NCBI GenBank assembly: GCA_964630225.1
Contig: CAZVUK010000007.1
Location: 1 to 41,480, forward strand
Reading direction: 5' to 3'
Source of the DNA: CAYZRY01 sp964630225
GTDB lineage: Bacteria; Bacillota_I; Bacilli_A; RF39; UBA660
Length of the DNA stretch: 41,480 nucleotides
Shown here in pieces: positions 33,756 to 40,862 of the stretch. The notes beneath the pieces are model-generated. The model was given only the letters and a program-made list of their open reading frames with translations, was not told the DNA's origin and searched no databases. A program made the translations under genes and the position numbers. The stretch's first letter is position 1. Each line of letters opens with the position of its first letter.

Positions 33756-35375
33756 ATGAAAACTAATACTTTTTTGTCTGAATTAAAGATAGCTATTAAA
33801 GTAAATCCTTGGCTTTATACTTTTAAGCTTTTATGTTCTCTAGTACTAAGGGGACTCTTACTTCTTACTCCAATATTACTTGGTAATTTTATTAATGAAC
33901 TAAGTAAAGCTCGTTATGAAAACGCCATCTTAATATTGGTGTTTTTAGCTATTGCTACAATAGTTTATCGTTTAACCGAAGGGGTAAATAACTATGTATA
34001 TCATCGTTTGTACAATAAACAGTATCAAACTAATTATGATCGATATTTATCAACTACTAATAACAATTCTATATTTAGTCTATCAAGATTCACAATGGGA
34101 GAATATTCAAATATTGTAATTAACGATATCAACGTGGTAGCAAGCTTTTACACTAATTTAGTTATTAGATTTGTTCAAATATTAGAATTTATCTTTATTT
34201 ATTCTTACTTTTTAAAGCTTAATATTTTACTTTTTATAATAGTTATAGTATTTAGTTTAATTATTTTTTTACTCAGTTTAAAGTCAACCAAAAGGCTGCA
34301 GAAGCTAAACAATCAAGCTAAACTAAACTTAGATGAGCTAGTGTCATCGACCAATGAATACTTTATGGGTGTTAAAGAAATAAAAAGTTTTAATATCTTT
34401 GGAAAAATACATAAGTACTTAAGCTCTAAAATGAGTAAGTACTTGCTAGCTAACAGAAAGTATAGCAACCAATCAACTTACTTTAACCAAGGCTTTCTCC
34501 TTGCATGGGAATTAGTAAGAATAGCTTCGATCTTTTACTCTATTATTCTATTAAAAGGTGGTCATCTGGAAATTGGAGTAATCTTAATAATTTATAATTA
34601 CTACCAAAAGATTATCGATAATTTCTCAATGATATTAACCATTAATTTAGATTATAGAATACTAAATATATCATTAAGTAGACTATACAAAATTAATGAA
34701 TTCAGCAAAGATAAGACTAAGGAGAAGGTAACAATTAAAGATTGTTTCAATGGTCAAATTAAGTTTAAGAATATTTTGTATGGATATAAGAATAATCCTA
34801 CTTTAGATAAAGTATCATTTACTATTCCTGCTAATTCAATAACAGTCTTAGAAAGTAAGCAAAGTGCTAAAAAATCCGGAGTATTTGATCTTCTACTGAA
34901 ATTAAATAAACAACACGAAGGAGAAATTTTCTTAGATGATATCGACATAAATGATATTTCTGATGAACAATACTTTAAACATCTCTCTATTTCTAGAGAA
35001 GATCCGTTTTTCTTTAATATGAGTGTTAAGGATAATTTAATGCTTATCGATGAAAATTACGATACTATTTTAACTATATGTAAAAAGATTGGCTTAGATG
35101 AATATCTCGATAATATTGGAGCAAGCTATAACGTTCAAATAAATAATAATCCCAACTTTAACTCGGTAGCTAGACAACTTTTATCAATAGCTAGAATGTT
35201 GGTAAAAGATAGTAAGATAATGTTCTTTGATGAGGGAATAGACTTACTCGATAATAAGTCAAAACAAAAACTGATTACAGTAATAAAAGATCTAGCTAAA
35301 GATCACACAATTGTAATATCGACACATGATGAAAAGATAAAAACTTTGGCCGATAAAACAATTACACTTGAATAA
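33756..35375 (+). CDS. ABC exporter half-transporter with eroded nucleotide-binding motifs
   Basis: The only clear plus-strand gene. Residues 1-310 form a type IV exporter membrane domain (helices near 20-40, 54-70, 135-180, 250-270) and the rest a nucleotide-binding domain. The fold is kept: Walker B FFDEG with D492 and E493, H-loop His524 in STHDEK, and a D-loop LLDNKSK. But Walker A reads ESKQSAKKS (366-374), so its glycines are gone although K373-S374 remain. The LSGGQ signature is NSVAR (469-473). ATP hydrolysis by this half seems unlikely. It could be the inactive side of a heterodimer, yet no partner gene adjoins it. The substrate is unknown. Confidence 0.85.
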   Translation: MKTNTFLSELKIAIKVNPWLYTFKLLCSLVLRGLLLLTPILLGNFINELSKARYENAILILVFLAIATIVYRLTEGVNNYVYHRLYNKQYQTNYDRYLSTTNNNSIFSLSRFTMGEYSNIVINDINVVASFYTNLVIRFVQILEFIFIYSYFLKLNILLFIIVIVFSLIIFLLSLKSTKRLQKLNNQAKLNLDELVSSTNEYFMGVKEIKSFNIFGKIHKYLSSKMSKYLLANRKYSNQSTYFNQGFLLAWELVRIASIFYSIILLKGGHLEIGVILIIYNYYQKIIDNFSMILTINLDYRILNISLSRLYKINEFSKDKTKEKVTIKDCFNGQIKFKNILYGYKNNPTLDKVSFTIPANSITVLESKQSAKKSGVFDLLLKLNKQHEGEIFLDDIDINDISDEQYFKHLSISREDPFFFNMSVKDNLMLIDENYDTILTICKKIGLDEYLDNIGASYNVQINNNPNFNSVARQLLSIARMLVKDSKIMFFDEGIDLLDNKSKQKLITVIKDLAKDHTIVISTHDEKIKTLADKTITLE

Positions 35376-35391
35376 TAGTTAATTTGCAAAT

Positions 35392-35418
35392 AAAACCACA
35401 CTAGTATAGTGTGGTTTT
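35392..35418 (+). terminator. Bidirectional terminator between converging genes
   Basis: 11-bp perfect stem (35392-35402 with 35408-35418, 5-nt loop). The stem ends in TTTT on the plus strand and in TTTTATTT on the minus strand, so it can stop both the ABC gene and the converging small-protein gene. Confidence 0.82.
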
Positions 35419-35473
35419 CATTAAAAAAATAGCCAGTTTGTAAGATTAGCTCTAAATGCATAATCAGAAAATA

Positions 35474-35692
35474 TTAGTTATATATAAATCTTTCCCATCG
35501 TTCTGTAACGCCCAAACTAACTGTGTTAAAGTATTTATCCATCTCTTCACTAATGTATTTGCCTTTTTTCCAAATGTTATACGTTTCAATGTAACTACTA
35601 TTTGGCTCGTAACCTCTAGCTAGATCTTTTATTTCACTTATCGTTTTTAGCATTTGATCTCTTCTTATCTTTGATAAATTGATTGTTTCCAT
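35474..35692 (-). CDS. Small protein, partner of the XRE regulator
   Basis: Unrecognised, 72 residues from the ATG at 35692, preceded by AAGGAGAT. It begins METINLSKIRR and ends TERWERFIYN, and is charged and helical with several Tyr and Trp. A longer in-frame reading to 35752 has no ribosome site. The ATG lies one base past the XRE gene stop, so the two are tightly coupled, in regulator-first order. That layout fits a toxin-antitoxin or phage-type regulator pair, but nothing in this protein identifies a toxin fold. Confidence 0.65.
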   Translation of the reverse strand: METINLSKIRRDQMLKTISEIKDLARGYEPNSSYIETYNIWKKGKYISEEMDKYFNTVSLGVTERWERFIYN

Positions 35693-35693
35693 A

Positions 35694-36044
35694 TTATTTA
35701 ATCTCCTTGCTCTTATTCCTTGACATAAGTTCTCTAATTTCATCTTTGGCATTTGAATTTTTCAAAATATATTCTTCAATATCAGCGGGAATTTTATTTT
35801 TCGATTTACAGTGCGAAGCTAATTCATATAATTCTATTTCTTCTTTTTTATTTAATTTTAATACGATTATCATCCTTTTCATTAGAAGGTTCGACGGAAC
35901 TCTTCTTCCGTTTTCTAGATCATTTAGATATTGTCTTTTTATTTTTAACTCTTCAAGTAATTTTGATTTATTAAGCTTTTTATCACTATCTAAATAATTT
36001 TTTATTTTCTTTTTTATGAGTTTTCCTAATTTTTTTTCATACAT
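35694..36044 (-). CDS. XRE-family helix-turn-helix regulator
   Basis: About 116 residues. A Cro/C1-type helix-turn-helix lies near 27-60: KSKLLEELKIKRQYLNDLENGRR and then PSNLLMKRMIIVLKL. The C-terminal 50 residues (ELYELASHCKSKNKIPADIEEYI) are helical and resemble the tail of phage-type repressors in which a short IPxDIEEYI motif follows the HTH. The ATG at 36044 or a GTG at 36047 are both possible, and the AGGTG ribosome site is unusually close. A dyad in its leader suggests autoregulation. Confidence 0.82.
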   Translation of the reverse strand: MYEKKLGKLIKKKIKNYLDSDKKLNKSKLLEELKIKRQYLNDLENGRRVPSNLLMKRMIIVLKLNKKEEIELYELASHCKSKNKIPADIEEYILKNSNAKDEIRELMSRNKSKEIK

Positions 36045-36050
36045 CACCTA

Positions 36051-36087
36051 TGTAGGCATAAACGCTTTTAAGCCTGCATATATTATA
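36051..36087 (-). promoter_or_regulatory. XRE promoter with operator-like dyad
   Basis: Minus strand: -10 TATAAT (36082-36087) with a poor TTGTTT -35 in a T-run. Between the -10 and the start codon lies an inverted repeat TGCAGGC / GCCTACA (36072-36078 and 36051-36057, 14 bases apart, one mismatch). A protein bound there would block the transcription start, as autoregulated XRE repressors do. Confidence 0.5.
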
Positions 36088-36098
36088 CAAAAAAACGA

Positions 36099-36129
36099 TA
36101 AAAAAAAACAAGTTCATATATGAACTTGT
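36099..36129 (-). terminator. Perfect-palindrome terminator
   Basis: A 22-base perfect palindrome (36108-36129) is followed by nine T on the minus strand. It sits 20 bases after the stop of the SEC-C ORF and just upstream of the XRE promoter, so it closes a minus-strand unit. Confidence 0.85.
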
Positions 36130-36149
36130 AATAAAAACATTTATCGGGT

Positions 36150-36245
36150 TTATTTTCCGTGACACTGTTTATATTTTTTGCCCGAACCACATGCTAACCA
36201 TTTGGAAGTATTTATACAATTATTGGTACATATAGTACTATGCAT
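36150..36245 (-). CDS. 31-codon ORF with SEC-C zinc motif (micro-gene or gene remnant)
   Basis: On the minus strand an ATG after AAGGAAATT opens a 31-residue frame that ends KWLACGSGKKYKQCHGK and stop. This is the SEC-C metal-binding signature found at the C-terminus of SecA and of various zinc-binding proteins (CxCGSGKKYKxCHG), except that the first Cys is Leu. Two other Cys (CTNNC) lie ahead and might replace the missing ligand. Upstream in the same frame is a TGA. Either this is a stand-alone mini zinc protein, or the decayed tail of a larger SEC-C gene with its terminator intact. The remaining bases of 36048-36421 show a possible TATAAT near 36392 and no other gene. Confidence 0.6.
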   Translation of the reverse strand: MHSTICTNNCINTSKWLACGSGKKYKQCHGK

Positions 36246-36421
36246 AATTTCCTTATTTCATGGGTATTTAGCAGCGTTTATTATCAGTATTATTCATATT
36301 ATGAATATTATGATTATTTTGCTCTACGTGGACAAAATGTGGACAAAGTCATCTTTTCACAACACTTTTTGTCTCCGTAATCATTATATATCATATTTAT
36401 CATTTACGCAATGTTGGATAA

Positions 36422-37642
36422 TCATTTGTGCATCATTCTGGAACCTTTATGACTTGATCCTCTTAATAGACTAGAAACAATTGGTTCCCATTCATAACCA
36501 CATATTTTACATTTTGCTTTTATAGGATTATGTCTTCCATTATATTCACCTGTAATCTCAACATCAGGATTTTTTGTTTTCAATTCTTTAATTAATTCTT
36601 TTTTATCTTTTAAAAATTTTTCATGAGCCTTAATCGTTCCACACTTTCTACAACCATCTCCTCTAATTAGATTGGCTGGAACACCTTTCCACTGAAAACC
36701 ACATTTCTTACATTCTACTAAAATTCTTCTATTAGCATTTTCATATTTTCCAATTACCTTTATATCTGGTAATTTATCTTCCATTTCTTTTATAAATTCT
36801 TCATGAGTTTTTGATTTAGCTAGGTCATATGCTTGTTCTTCTATATCTTTCCATGTTTCTTCATTAAAGTTACATTCTATATTGCTTAGTTTAAACAATT
36901 CTTTTACTAATTTTTTGATTTCTTTTCTATCTGCTTTATTATAATCATCATTAAACACAATACAGTTTTCTTTAAATGGTTTTAATTCATTTTTTGGGAA
37001 CTTATCATATATAGTTATCAATTTATAGTCTTTTCTTTTACAAAGTTCTCGTTTTTTATCATCTCTTTTTATAGATTTTTTATGTAAAAACCAATTACCT
37101 GGCTCAATGGCGATTCTTAACCTAGGTATTAAAATATCTATCTCCATTCCAATAAGCTTCCTGTCTCTTGAAATAACATCTTTTTCTGATAATGCATTTA
37201 TGAATGATAATCTTATAAATTGTTCCATAAAACTCGTTCCAGATTTTGCACATCTTGGACATCCATGCCCTTGTAATAATGAGTATGCTTTAGCTTCCCA
37301 AATATTTCCACAACGTTCGCATTCACACTTAACAAAATCATGATGACTTATATAATTGCTTATTACCTTTATTGAGTTATCTATTTTATTTAATTCACTA
37401 ACAAATTCATTTTGAGTTTTCTTTTTTGTTTTTCCTTTATTATTTTCTACTGTTCTTTTTACTTTGCATTTTGGGCATGCTCTTCCTTGTATCAATGAAC
37501 AGGCTTGAACATCCCATTCATAACCACATTCTTTGCACTTTGCTCTAATTTTCTCATGAGCACTTTTATATTCACCTATTACAATTACTTTAGAATTGTT
37601 TTCTTTAACTCTCTTTAAATATTGTTCATGAGTCAATCGCAT
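36422..37642 (-). CDS. Zinc-ribbon repeat protein with PD-(D/E)XK (Vsr-like) nuclease core
   Basis: This 406-residue protein holds four repeats, each beginning THEQY/THEEF or similar and carrying a treble-clef ribbon (C36/C39...C56/C59; C108/C111...C128/C131; C311/C314...C331/C334; C378/C381 only). Between repeats two and three, residues 138-215 look like a Vsr-type or homing-associated endonuclease: SFMEQFIR, EIDILIP (D169), IAIEPGNW (E180), KRDDKK and YKLITIYDK. The fourth repeat lacks its second Cys pair and ends in a basic tail. The ATG at 37642 follows GGTGAT by 6 bases. A DNA-binding nuclease of mobile or defence type is likely; the target is unknown. Confidence 0.82.
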   Translation of the reverse strand: MRLTHEQYLKRVKENNSKVIVIGEYKSAHEKIRAKCKECGYEWDVQACSLIQGRACPKCKVKRTVENNKGKTKKKTQNEFVSELNKIDNSIKVISNYISHHDFVKCECERCGNIWEAKAYSLLQGHGCPRCAKSGTSFMEQFIRLSFINALSEKDVISRDRKLIGMEIDILIPRLRIAIEPGNWFLHKKSIKRDDKKRELCKRKDYKLITIYDKFPKNELKPFKENCIVFNDDYNKADRKEIKKLVKELFKLSNIECNFNEETWKDIEEQAYDLAKSKTHEEFIKEMEDKLPDIKVIGKYENANRRILVECKKCGFQWKGVPANLIRGDGCRKCGTIKAHEKFLKDKKELIKELKTKNPDVEITGEYNGRHNPIKAKCKICGYEWEPIVSSLLRGSSHKGSRMMHK

Positions 37643-37661
37643 ACACATCACCACTCAATTA

Positions 37662-37670
37662 ATTATATCA
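37662..37670 (-). promoter_or_regulatory. Extended -10 promoter of the zinc-ribbon nuclease
   Basis: Minus strand TGATATAAT (37662-37670), immediately downstream of the NERD gene terminator. Confidence 0.6.
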
Positions 37671-37673
37671 TAT

Positions 37674-37696
37674 AAAAATGCTATATATTTATAGCA
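37674..37696 (-). terminator. Terminator of the NERD-HRDC gene
   Basis: 7-bp stem TGCTATA/TATAGCA (37679-37685 with 37690-37696), then TTTTT on the minus strand. Confidence 0.78.
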
Positions 37697-37699
37697 CTC

Positions 37700-38698
37700 T
37701 TATTTGTTAATTTCCTCTATTATTATTTCTCCATGAGTCTTTAACTTAATTGGAGTCAATATATTAGTATTTTTAAGTTCTTCAATTGTTTTAGGTCTCA
37801 ATTCAACTAATTTATCTAATTCTTCATTTGTAAATACATAGTACGCAGGTATATTCATTTCATTTGACCTATTTTTTCTTAATTCAATTAATCTATCTTT
37901 TAAATCATCATTTATTGGAACACTCACATCATTACAATACTTTTCTTTATAATAGTTGTAATAATTAATTTCTTCTTTTGAGGATAAATCAACATATGAT
38001 TGAGCCATTTCTTCCATACCTTTTTTAGATTCAAGATATTCATCATTACCTCTATGATCTAAATCATATTCTATTTGTCTAACTAAAGCATCTGCCCTAA
38101 GTATTTTATATTTCATCTCTTTTGGAGCTCTGTTTGTGTTTAATATAGTATCTTGATTAGCTGCTACAACCAATACTCTTCTATAATAATCAAAATTCTT
38201 TGAAGCAAAGACCTTCTTAATAGCTGAAGAATTACTTTCCCATATTTTTCTTATTACTTCTCTTTGAGCTTCAACTTGTCTTAATGGAGAATACATTCCT
38301 TTTTTAATTTTCTTGCCATTAATAGTAAACTCTCTAATAAAGTCTCCTTTGTCAGTTACTGTTATATTCCCAACAAGATTTTTACATTCAACATAGTAAG
38401 TATATACAGGTGTGATAATAACATAGTCAATTTGTGCAGTTAAATCTTCGTGTTTAACTTTTATGTCTCTTAAAACATACATACCAATATGTGCCTTTTT
38501 TAATTGGTAGGCTATTTCATTTTCTCCGTCTAACCCTTTTTTAACTATAAATAATTCACTTAATAGCTCTTCATTATTTGGATATTCTTCATTCAACTTT
38601 TTTAAGGCATCATATTTGCTTTGTAAGTCACTATTTTCTTTATAAAAAACTGTATCTTTAAATCTAAATGCATCAATTGCGCTATCTATTAATCCCAC
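37700..38698 (-). CDS. NERD-HRDC protein (nuclease-related)
   Basis: 332 residues. The NERD domain (about 54-180) has the GLDGENEIAYQL entry, AQIDYVIITP with the catalytic-type Asp, and YYVECKN, the E-x-K that completes a PD-(D/E)XK-like site. The C-terminal 65 residues form an HRDC domain (LIELRKNRSNEMNIPAYYVF, LVELRPKTIEELKN), as in RecQ helicases, which binds nucleic acid. The pairing suggests DNA processing, and no helicase domain is present. I choose the GTG at 38698, 8 bases after AGGTGAT, over the GTG at 38707 that overlaps the ribosome site. An extended -10 TGTTATAAT lies just upstream, near 38716-38724. Confidence 0.87.
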   Translation of the reverse strand: MGLIDSAIDAFRFKDTVFYKENSDLQSKYDALKKLNEEYPNNEELLSELFIVKKGLDGENEIAYQLKKAHIGMYVLRDIKVKHEDLTAQIDYVIITPVYTYYVECKNLVGNITVTDKGDFIREFTINGKKIKKGMYSPLRQVEAQREVIRKIWESNSSAIKKVFASKNFDYYRRVLVVAANQDTILNTNRAPKEMKYKILRADALVRQIEYDLDHRGNDEYLESKKGMEEMAQSYVDLSSKEEINYYNYYKEKYCNDVSVPINDDLKDRLIELRKNRSNEMNIPAYYVFTNEELDKLVELRPKTIEELKNTNILTPIKLKTHGEIIIEEINK

Positions 38699-38725
38699 AT
38701 ATATCACCTAAATAATATTATAACA

Positions 38726-38752
38726 TAAAAAAGCAGGTATTTTTTACCTACT
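38726..38752 (-). terminator. Terminator after the first XRE membrane gene
   Basis: 8-bp stem with one G-U pair (38732-38739 with 38745-38752, A5 loop), then TTTTTTATG on the minus strand. It is preceded by a short TCGGAA...TTCCGA hairpin at 38760-38781. Confidence 0.75.
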
Positions 38753-38766
38753 TATCAGTTCGGAAT

Positions 38767-38781
38767 ATCTTAATCTTCCGA
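38767..38781 (-). repeat. 15-base direct repeat, copy 1 (3' of XRE membrane gene)
   Basis: TCGGAAGATTAAGAT on the minus strand, 3 bases after a stop codon. An identical copy lies at 40042-40056, directly after the stop of another gene. Confidence 0.75.
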
Positions 38782-38784
38782 GCA

Positions 38785-39849
38785 TTATTGTATCTCTATT
38801 GTACCAATTATATCTATTATATAATTATCGTCCTTGAATCTTTGATCATTAGTTAATAATCCAAATGTCTCTCCATCCCTTAATATAGTTATCTGAGTAA
38901 CTTGAAGCCCATCTTTAAACATTTTAAAGACATATCCTTGATAATCTCCTTTTAAGATTATAAATTCATCTACTTTTGGCACAGCAATTGAAGTAAATAA
39001 ATTAAATGCATAATTTTCCATCATTGTTCTTTTATCCATAAAAATATCGTTCTTTTTATAATAATTATCTGCTACATATTTATAAAAATCAACTTCATTA
39101 TTTATATCATTTTTTAATAAAAAGAATTTTCTATCGGCAGAATTAAAAGCAGTCGGATTTATTTTTGAATTTTCATCTGCAAAAAAGGTAACATCTTCAG
39201 CAGCAAAAGCATTATTTAGAGTTAAACTATCATTACCAATACCAATAGTCATTCCACTATCATCACATTTATATGTATATGATCTAATAGCCATATCTTC
39301 TCCAACTGTATTAGTAAGCTCACAATCTTTAAAATCATTCCTTATTTTAAAGTTTTCAATAGTAAAATACTCGTCTTCTGAAATGGTTCTTTTATTAATT
39401 TTAATTTCTCTTTGATTTTTTAATCCTTTAACAATTTCCCCAACATTATCAGGCTTTTCTAAAGTATATTTACTTAATAATACAAATTTATAACCAAAAA
39501 ATATTCCAGTACATAATATAGCAATAACCAATGTTGTTAAAAGTATACTTTTTACTTTATTGTTTTTTATTTTTTTATTTGTATACTCAATGGTATTCCT
39601 TATTGTATCATCCACTTTTATTTTCATATCATCTTGTTTAATTCTTTCACCATTTAGTAATTCTACAATAGTTACTTCTAATATTTCACAGACTGGTTTA
39701 AACAATGATACATCCATCATACTTAAACCACGTTCCCATTTACTAACTGCGTTTTTTGTTATTCCTAATTTATTTGCTAATTCTTCTTGTGTTAGTTTTT
39801 TTTCTTTTCTTAATTCAGCTATAAACTTTCCAATCTTTTCTTGGTTCAT
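38785..39849 (-). CDS. Membrane-anchored XRE regulator (HTH-TM-sensor), copy 1
   Basis: 354 residues from the ATG at 39849 after AGGAGG. A Cro/C1 helix-turn-helix occupies 6-60 (LTQEELANKLGITKNAVSKWERG), followed by LFKPVCEILEVTIVELLNGE, a membrane helix (about 100-121) and a 230-residue outside domain with one Cys pair (KDCEL, YKCDD). The head resembles the many Bacilli regulators whose HTH is joined to a membrane anchor. The outer domain is unrecognised; its C-terminus (DGETFGLLTNDQRF) is beta-rich. Signal sensing across the membrane is inferred. The protein beginning at 41480 is a paralogue. Confidence 0.82.
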   Translation of the reverse strand: MNQEKIGKFIAELRKEKKLTQEELANKLGITKNAVSKWERGLSMMDVSLFKPVCEILEVTIVELLNGERIKQDDMKIKVDDTIRNTIEYTNKKIKNNKVKSILLTTLVIAILCTGIFFGYKFVLLSKYTLEKPDNVGEIVKGLKNQREIKINKRTISEDEYFTIENFKIRNDFKDCELTNTVGEDMAIRSYTYKCDDSGMTIGIGNDSLTLNNAFAAEDVTFFADENSKINPTAFNSADRKFFLLKNDINNEVDFYKYVADNYYKKNDIFMDKRTMMENYAFNLFTSIAVPKVDEFIILKGDYQGYVFKMFKDGLQVTQITILRDGETFGLLTNDQRFKDDNYIIDIIGTIEIQ

Positions 39850-39874
39850 ATTTTTCCTCCTACAATACATAAAA

Positions 39875-39883
39875 ATCATATCA
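39875..39883 (-). promoter_or_regulatory. Promoter of XRE membrane gene copy 1
   Basis: Minus strand extended -10 TGATATGAT (39875-39883), with a TTTACT -35-like hexamer 16 bases ahead. Confidence 0.45.
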
Positions 39884-40000
39884 AATTAGAAACAAAAGTA
39901 AACATACTATTGGTTCACTGTATTTTTTATCACTATTTTAAATTATTATACTATATTTAAGATTACCAATTGTACATAATATTACTAAATTTAGAATAAT

Positions 40001-40032
40001 GAAAAAAGACTAGAAATTTTCTTTCTAATCTT
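40001..40032 (-). terminator. Terminator of the DUF3221-like gene
   Basis: 11-bp stem with one G-U pair (40006-40016 with 40022-40032, 5-nt loop), ending in TTTTTTC on the minus strand. The region 39884-40000 shows no gene. Confidence 0.78.
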
Positions 40033-40041
40033 TATCCTAAA

Positions 40042-40056
40042 ATCTTAATCTTCCGA
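40042..40056 (-). repeat. 15-base direct repeat, copy 2 (3' of DUF3221-like gene)
   Basis: TCGGAAGATTAAGAT on the minus strand, directly after a TAA stop; identical to 38767-38781. Confidence 0.75.
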
Positions 40057-40779
40057 TTAACTTATTAATTCTACTTTTACAGCACCAATTTGTGGTGGAT
40101 TAGATGTTTCTACCATTCCATTAAAGGTTATTCTTATATTATTACCTTTAACATAGAAATCGTTTGTTCCATTTGTTGGTCTTGTTATTTTTACAACAAC
40201 TTTATCTTTTACCTTAAATGATTGGCAATCTTTTAGCACTTCAACTGTTATAGAATTTTCTTTTGCTTCAATTATTTTTGCTTCAAATATTTCTTTGGAT
40301 TCTTTAAATTCAATTAAATTGTTATCCTTTATAAATCTAATATAATCAGCTCCACAACATTTAGTAAATACTCTATCTAGAAATTCATTTTGTTTATCTT
40401 CAGTATTATCAATTAATCCTACAATTACTTTATTATTACCATCTATATAACTATGTGCATAATTTGATAAGTCAGCTTCTTCGCTTGTGAAATACTCATT
40501 GATTCTTTCTTGTAGATCTTTAGCTTCAATATAATAGTCTTTGATTATCGTTTCTTTACAAACTGTTTCTGTACTACAAGTAGAATCTTTCAATTTTGTT
40601 ATATTTCTACCATTTTCACAATGATAAGTAGTAACAAAGATTCCTTCTTTACTTCTACATTTAGTTTGACTTCCAATTATTGGATTATTATTAAATACTA
40701 GAGCTTGTATTGTATCAAGTACAATAATTCCTACTACAGCACCGATAACAATCAAGGCTATTTTTATTCCTTTATTCAT
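40057..40779 (-). CDS. Membrane-anchored protein with DUF3221-like C-terminus
   Basis: 240 residues from the ATG at 40779, which follows AGGAGGATCT. An N-terminal helix (about 5-25, IKIALIVIGAVVGIIVLDTI) anchors or exports it. There is no lipobox. Next is a Cys-rich segment (TKCRSKEGIFVTTYHCENG, DSTCSTETVC), then a helical part ending RVFTKCCGADYIRFIKD. The last 75 residues (EAKIIEAKENSITVEV, then ITFNGMVETSNPPQIGAVKVELI) resemble DUF3221/YobA-type OB folds, which keep a similar NPPQI turn. I am moderately sure of that. It lies between two related XRE membrane regulators. An extended -10 TGGTATAAT is at 40798-40806. Confidence 0.72.
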   Translation of the reverse strand: MNKGIKIALIVIGAVVGIIVLDTIQALVFNNNPIIGSQTKCRSKEGIFVTTYHCENGRNITKLKDSTCSTETVCKETIIKDYYIEAKDLQERINEYFTSEEADLSNYAHSYIDGNNKVIVGLIDNTEDKQNEFLDRVFTKCCGADYIRFIKDNNLIEFKESKEIFEAKIIEAKENSITVEVLKDCQSFKVKDKVVVKITRPTNGTNDFYVKGNNIRITFNGMVETSNPPQIGAVKVELIS

Positions 40780-40797
40780 AGATCCTCCTACAATTCT

Positions 40798-40806
40798 ATT
40801 ATACCA
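40798..40806 (-). promoter_or_regulatory. Extended -10 promoter of the DUF3221-like gene
   Basis: Minus strand TGGTATAAT, perfect extended -10, about 18 bases before the ATG. Confidence 0.6.
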
Positions 40807-40862
40807 CAAATATCAAAATGCTAACTATTTGTAAAAACTCATAATAATAATTATTTATTCGG

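Noticed and set aside
36281..36320. ATTCATA-type palindromes as an attachment site or IS end
   Set aside because: They are AT-rich, short and unaccompanied by a transposase, integrase or target-site duplication.
36178..36474. 98-codon plus-strand frame over the SEC-C ORF and nuclease 3' end
   Set aside because: It has no ribosome site and runs antisense to the SEC-C motif, whose conserved residues show that the minus strand is the coding one.
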